This document shows positions 61,731 through 64,000 of a stretch of 64,000 nucleotides of DNA, one piece after another (position 1 is the first letter of the stretch; the number at the start of each line of letters is the position of its first letter). A program made the position numbers and the translations under genes. Below the pieces are notes generated by a model. The model ran no database searches, was not told the origin of the DNA, and saw only the letters and a list, made by a program, of their open reading frames with translations. This DNA comes from Legionella massiliensis (GTDB lineage Bacteria; Pseudomonadota; Gammaproteobacteria; Legionellales; Legionellaceae): NCBI RefSeq assembly GCF_000756815.1, contig NZ_CCVW01000001.1, positions 1,106,001-1,170,000 of the forward strand, read 5' to 3'.

Positions 61731-62693
61731 TTAGAGGAGCTTACCAGCCTTCAAAATACGCTCTCTGACTCCTTGCCATTGTTCCTGTTCAGGAGGTAAT
61801 TCAATCACAAGGCAGTTTGCCTGCGATTGATCAGCACAACGCAATTGAAAATAAAGCTCATAGGCTGTTTGTTCCGGGGTGTTGGGAAGGCGATAGCATA
61901 GTTTGGGATTGGCTTGGGCTATTTCAGAAAAGGAAAGGACATAAACGCTAAGATCGTTCTTTTGTTTTATAAAATTGGAGATTGTGGTTGCATCATTGAA
62001 ACAAAAGAGTGGTTTTTCGGGTTGGTAATGACTCTCCAATTTTCCTGGTACTCTGATAGACGTCTGATCCTTAAATTGTTGCCTGGCTAAAACGGAATGG
62101 ATGTGGTTTTCATCAATGGTTCCATGCCTTAAAATTTCGTAGCTTTGTGGATTGGTTGCCGCAACAATAGTTGATTCAATGCCTACTTGGCAGCGGCCAC
62201 CATCCAAAATTAATAAATCGTCATGCTGAAAACTATAGCGCACATGTTCGGCTGTTGTCGGGCTAATCTTTCCAAAAGGGTTTGCTGAGGGAGCGACCAA
62301 AGGAAAATCAAGCTTTTGCAACAGCTCTTGCGCAAGAGAATGCTTGGGGCAGCGGATAGCAACAGTATCTTGCCCGCCAGTTATAGACGGACTGACCTGC
62401 CCAGCTTTGCTTTTGAAGACTAAGGTAAGGGGGCCTGGCCAGAAGTTATCAATCAAGATCTGCGCATAATCAGGCACATGAGCAACCCAGCGGGATAAAT
62501 CAGCATTTTCTGCTACATGCATAATTAAGGGATGATTTAAGGGTCTGTTTTTTAGCGTATAGATTTTGCGAATTGCCTGCTCATTCGCGGCATTACCCGC
62601 AAGACCGTAAACAGTTTCTGTAGGGATAGCTACAATATCGCCTTGTTGCAAATGAGTGAGGGCTAACTCAAGATCGGTTGTAATAGTGCTCAT
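61731..62693 (-). CDS. sua5: Threonylcarbamoyl-AMP synthase (Sua5/YciO/YrdC)
   Basis: The 320-residue protein has the YrdC core: GDIVAIPTETVYGLAGNAAN, YTLKNRPLNHPLIMHVAENA, FWPGPLTLVFKSKAGQVSPS and VAIRCPKHSLAQEL, then LILDGGRCQVGIESTIVAA. A C-terminal Sua5-type domain makes it longer than TsaC. It makes threonylcarbamoyl-AMP from Thr, bicarbonate and ATP, the substrate for TsaD at 37972. It is transcribed alone. Confidence 0.93.
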   Translation of the reverse strand: MSTITTDLELALTHLQQGDIVAIPTETVYGLAGNAANEQAIRKIYTLKNRPLNHPLIMHVAENADLSRWVAHVPDYAQILIDNFWPGPLTLVFKSKAGQVSPSITGGQDTVAIRCPKHSLAQELLQKLDFPLVAPSANPFGKISPTTAEHVRYSFQHDDLLILDGGRCQVGIESTIVAATNPQSYEILRHGTIDENHIHSVLARQQFKDQTSIRVPGKLESHYQPEKPLFCFNDATTISNFIKQKNDLSVYVLSFSEIAQANPKLCYRLPNTPEQTAYELYFQLRCADQSQANCLVIELPPEQEQWQGVRERILKAGKLL

Positions 62694-63248
62694 TTAAATT
62701 CATCAATCTCCCAAAGAACTTATCTGATTTTCCCTATCAGGAAAAAGCGAGTGTCGAATTATTACTCAAAACTATTGTGAGGCAAAGTTAAATTTATAAA
62801 ATAACGTCAGTTATGGACGAGAATCGTTAAAATAATTTTTTTAAATACATAAATACAATAGTGGTATCAATTTTAACTAAGATAACAAATTGAATTACAT
62901 ATTGGTTCGAATTCAGATTCCCAAGCAATAAAAGTTATGTTAGCGTGAATAAGGCCTGAAGATTATTTTACGGACATTAATGAGGCCGATCTTCATTCGA
63001 AACTCGGAAAGTCAAACTTATAGGTCAGTTCCAATTTGTTGTTATCTAGCTTTAAAAGCATGGAACGTTTTTTAAGTTTAAGAGCTGGCTGCCAATTCGT
63101 ACACCCACTCCCATTATTTTGATTTTTAATGCTTTTCTGACGTAATTATGCGGAGCATATTGTATTGGCAATAAGCGTTGGCATGGAAAAGTTAACAATA
63201 GGGCAAACTGGTCCTGTTTGCCTCAAGGATTAAAAGGAGAAAATATAA
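62694..63248. other. Gene-free region before proA
   Basis: The 555 bp between the divergent sua5 and proA genes have no coding frame of interest. They are AT-rich and probably hold the regulated proA promoter, but I cannot point to convincing -35/-10 boxes. The ribosome binding site AAGGAGA for proA is at 63234-63240. Confidence 0.6.
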
Positions 63249-64000
63249 ATGCGACCAAATTATCTAACCCCACTAGCAGCGTCATTAGCTATTATTTTAG
63301 CTCCCTCTGTGAAGGCAGCTGAAGAAGTCCTACTGCAGACTGAATCGTTCAACGTATTAAAGCAACAATTCCAGTTTTCCCTACCAGGTACAGCCAAAGC
63401 AGCTCTAACATCCCCAGAGACTCTGCAATTTATTAAGCAATATAAAGATGAGAACCAGGTTACCCATATTCGTATGCAACAAAAATATTCTGGCTTTGAT
63501 GTTTATGGTGGCTATGTCATTCTACATGGTAAACGTATTGCCAAGAATTTGTTGACTACGCAAAATGAGGTGCAGGTCAATGGAAGAGTCTATCGTGATT
63601 TGCAAAACGAATTGGGACAGCCAACCGCTGACTTGGTTAAGAATGCGGATCTTGCCTTAGAGCAGTTCAAAGGACAATTTGCCGGATTGGAGCTCAGTGA
63701 GGGACAGGTTAAGCCAATTGTCTATATTGATGAAGCTCATAAAGCCCATTGGGCTTATCGTGTTAGTGTCTTTATTCAGCACTATGATCGAATCCCAGAA
63801 AGACCCTCAGCGATTATTGATGCCAAAAACTATACCCCCTTTTTACAATGGGATGATATCAAAACGGCAAATTTAGCCGTAAAAGGAATGGGTTATGGTG
63901 GTAATACTAAGACAGGGCAGTATATTTTTGATGGCCAAACCTTCCCACTTCTGGATATAACCCGTAATACCTTATTGCGTACCTGCTATATGGAAAATAC
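63249..64000 (+). CDS. proA: Zinc metalloprotease ProA/Msp, N-terminal part (propeptide)
   Basis: This is the first 250 codons of a secreted thermolysin-family (M4) protease, cut by the window edge. The start has AAGGAGA eight bases upstream, then a signal peptide (LAASLAIILAPSVKAAE). The rest is the FTP/PepSY propeptide: FQFSLPGTAKAALTSPETLQ, VTHIRMQQKYSGFDVYGGYV, AHWAYRVSVFIQHYDRIPER and PSAIIDAKNYTPFLQWDDIK, the pattern of L. pneumophila ProA, then GMGYGGNTKTGQYIF. The propeptide keeps the enzyme inactive and helps it fold. The HEXXH zinc site lies beyond the edge. ProA is a type II-secreted major protease of Legionella. Confidence 0.93.
   Translation, partial: MRPNYLTPLAASLAIILAPSVKAAEEVLLQTESFNVLKQQFQFSLPGTAKAALTSPETLQFIKQYKDENQVTHIRMQQKYSGFDVYGGYVILHGKRIAKNLLTTQNEVQVNGRVYRDLQNELGQPTADLVKNADLALEQFKGQFAGLELSEGQVKPIVYIDEAHKAHWAYRVSVFIQHYDRIPERPSAIIDAKNYTPFLQWDDIKTANLAVKGMGYGGNTKTGQYIFDGQTFPLLDITRNTLLRTCYMEN

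Noticed and set aside
1-64000. CRISPR array
   Set aside because: No regularly spaced direct repeats were found; only palindromic repeats and iterons were noticed.

Overview
The window is Legionella chromosome, and the species is probably not L. pneumophila itself. The right edge carries the propeptide of the ProA/Msp zinc metalloprotease. There is also a helCBA-type metal efflux operon, a leucine-rich-repeat protein with a Dot/Icm-like tail, and a lvrR-lvrABC locus typical of Legionella integrative conjugative elements (ICEs).

Positions 1 to about 33,270 are one end of an ICE of the PFGI/GI-type secretion class. From the left come leftward conjugation genes (TIGR03747, PFL_4695, TIGR03759, a PilL-like protein and an unnamed membrane protein), then lvrC (CsrA paralogue), lvrB, lvrA and the divergent repressor lvrR. 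The lvrA-lvrB pair reads like a lambda O/P replication module: a winged-helix protein with a replisome-type tail, followed by a lambda P-like helicase-loader candidate. Five copies of an 11-bp iteron lie inside lvrA, as the lambda origin lies inside gene O.

Positions 4,423 to 28,174 are a large cargo island, almost certainly anti-phage or anti-plasmid defence. Eleven tightly coupled leftward genes (22,150 to 4,423) encode two HsdS-like specificity proteins, a short unknown protein, an AlbA_2 protein, an HsdM-like N6-adenine methylase, several large unknown proteins, a 1435-residue P-loop ATPase, a HerA ATPase with a NurA-like partner, a possible small nuclease and a Ser/Thr kinase with a helical tail. 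Two rightward genes from the same intergenic region encode an AddB-like nuclease and an AddA/RecB-like helicase-nuclease. Two copies of a 14-bp imperfect palindrome sit in the shared divergent promoter region. The kinase, ATPase, methylase and nuclease mix resembles the methylation-associated defence system (MADS), but the gene set here looks larger and includes an AddAB-like pair.

Positions 28,208 to 33,304 hold an MFS transporter, a peptide deformylase, a sensor/repressor pair, small DNA-binding proteins and a tyrosine integrase, ending at the 3' end of a CAT-anticodon tRNA gene that is the likely integration target.

From 33,364 rightward the genes are core chromosome: the macromolecular-synthesis operon (rpsU-yqeY-dnaG-rpoD), tsaD, plsY, hemW, nudE-mdh, a DUF4349 protein, a membrane glycosyltransferase-like protein, the LRR candidate effector, a copper/heavy-metal operon (copA-helC-helB-helA-histidine-rich protein), a CBS protein, purH, the aroQ-accB-accC-prmA cluster, sua5 and the start of proA. 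An ~83-bp palindromic repeat family occurs three times here, once inside the N-terminal coding region of helB.
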